This document shows positions 36,886 to 37,455 of a DNA stretch of 37,455 nucleotides, in pieces (position 1 is the first letter of the stretch; each line of letters opens with the position of its first letter). A program made the translations under genes and the position numbers. The notes under the pieces were generated by a model. The model did no database searches. It had not been told where the DNA came from and saw nothing but the letters and a program-made list of their open reading frames with translations. Source of the DNA: an uncultured Flammeovirgaceae bacterium. Lineage in GTDB: Bacteria > Bacteroidota > Bacteroidia > Cytophagales > MED-G16. The stretch is taken from positions 1 to 37,455 of the forward strand of contig CAJWTC010000005.1 of the NCBI GenBank assembly GCA_913046795.1, read 5' to 3'.

Positions 36886-37455
36886 ATATTTATCATTTTT
36901 ATTTTTTATTTTTTTTTCATTGCAGCTGATGGGGCAATCAAAAAGAAATTTGAAGCTTTTTAAGAATGCGAATTCTAATTATGATATTGGTGAATTTAAC
37001 TTAGCAGTAGATATATACAAAAAAATTCTTAAATCTGATCCAGAAAATTGTGATGCTATATATAAACTTGGTTTAGCTTATAAAAAACTAAAGAAGTTCA
37101 ATGATTTTAAATACTATTTTGTAAAATATTCAGAGTTAAGTTGTCCAAAGAATTTGGACTTAGTTCATTTTGAACTTTCAAACTATTTTTTAGGCATTGG
37201 GCGGATCTCTAAATCTAGTTATCATATTAGTCAAATCAAGGAAAAAAAAGTTTTTGATTCATATAATGAACTAATAGATAGGATAGGTTTTATTAAAAAA
37301 TTTGATCAAAATATAATAATTGATCATCAAGAAATTGATTCTGTAGATGGTTTTTCATTGCAGTATTCTCCATCCTACAACTTAGTAGATCAAAATATTT
37401 TTTTTACGGCAAGGGATGGGTATGGCATGTTTGATGATGAGAATATTTACACTCT
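36878..37455 (+). CDS. Exported TPR protein with beta-propeller (PD40-like) start, partial
   Basis: This gene is missing from the ORF track; I translated it. It starts at TTG 36878 inside the queE end and runs off the window; 192 residues are visible. MIRYLSFLFFIFFSLQLMGQ is a clear signal peptide, probably cut before the Q. Residues about 25-125 hold TPR-like helices (NYDIGEFNLAVDIYKKILKSDPENCDAIYKLGLAYKKL). Residues about 165-192 (SLQYSPSYNLVDQNIFFTARDG) look like the first strand pair of a PD40 propeller. TPR plus PD40 is common in Bacteroidota outer-membrane-associated proteins that end in an OmpA domain; that part would lie outside the window. The function is likely envelope-related, with no more precise assignment possible. 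Confidence 0.7.
   Translation, partial: MIRYLSFLFFIFFSLQLMGQSKRNLKLFKNANSNYDIGEFNLAVDIYKKILKSDPENCDAIYKLGLAYKKLKKFNDFKYYFVKYSELSCPKNLDLVHFELSNYFLGIGRISKSSYHISQIKEKKVFDSYNELIDRIGFIKKFDQNIIIDHQEIDSVDGFSLQYSPSYNLVDQNIFFTARDGYGMFDDENIYT

Overview
The window is a low-GC (visibly near 30 percent), densely packed chromosomal segment from a member of the Bacteroidota, most likely a streamlined, probably aquatic, Flavobacteriia. Four things point there: an atpD-atpC pair standing apart from the other ATP synthase genes, a DnaJ that keeps only two of four zinc motifs, candidate promoters of the TTTG / TAnnTTTG type, and many lipoproteins and outer-membrane barrels. This placement is inferred from gene content; no 16S rRNA is present. 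No gap between genes exceeds about 100 nt. There is no insertion sequence, phage gene, integrase, CRISPR array or obvious intrinsic terminator.

Layout. 1-569 (-): 5' part of a PQQ sugar-dehydrogenase-like lipoprotein. 647-3443 (+): three cell-envelope genes (unknown secreted protein, DUF2927-type lipoprotein, leucine-rich-repeat lipoprotein). 3450-3523 (-): tRNA-Arg(ACG). 3616-4338 (+): outer-membrane barrel, ending against rpoN (-). 5799-7235 (+): asnS, ending against dnaK (-). 7236-18310 is a long minus-strand run. In transcription order it reads recR-aminotransferase-PfkB kinase-adk-obg, then grpE-dnaJ-histidine kinase, then atpD-atpC, then dnaK. 18401-19828 (+): sodium:solute symporter. 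19834-23893 (-): a CxxC barrel protein, alkyltransferase-like protein behind tRNA-Ser(TGA), YihY, thioesterase and mltG. 23922-27092 (+): wbqC-like gene and clpC. 27085-27834 (-): fabG. 27929-29317 (+): lpd. 29312-32667 (-): an operon of RPE-CBS fusion, DAHP-synthase-like enzyme, KdsC-like phosphatase and sucD. 32747-37455 (+): LpxL-like acyltransferase, lepA, folD, queE and the start of a TPR protein.

Most genes are housekeeping: protein folding and proteolysis (dnaK, dnaJ, grpE, clpC), translation (asnS, lepA, two tRNAs), energy (atpDC, lpd, sucD), envelope building (mltG, LpxL-like, heptose-type kinase) and cofactors (folD, queE).

Two observations stand out. First, three genes are joined by ATGA overlaps: a ribulose-phosphate-3-epimerase-like barrel fused to a CBS pair resembling that of KdsD, a DAHP synthase with a divergent active-site loop, and a KdsC-like phosphatase. 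Together they look like a module for a 3-deoxy sugar acid, or a regulated feed into DAHP. Second, dnaK and grpE-dnaJ share the same composite upstream element: a TGACA-AAA-TGTCA-like box, then 11 nt, then TGGCA-N6-TTGT. It resembles a sigma-54 promoter, and rpoN itself lies in the window.
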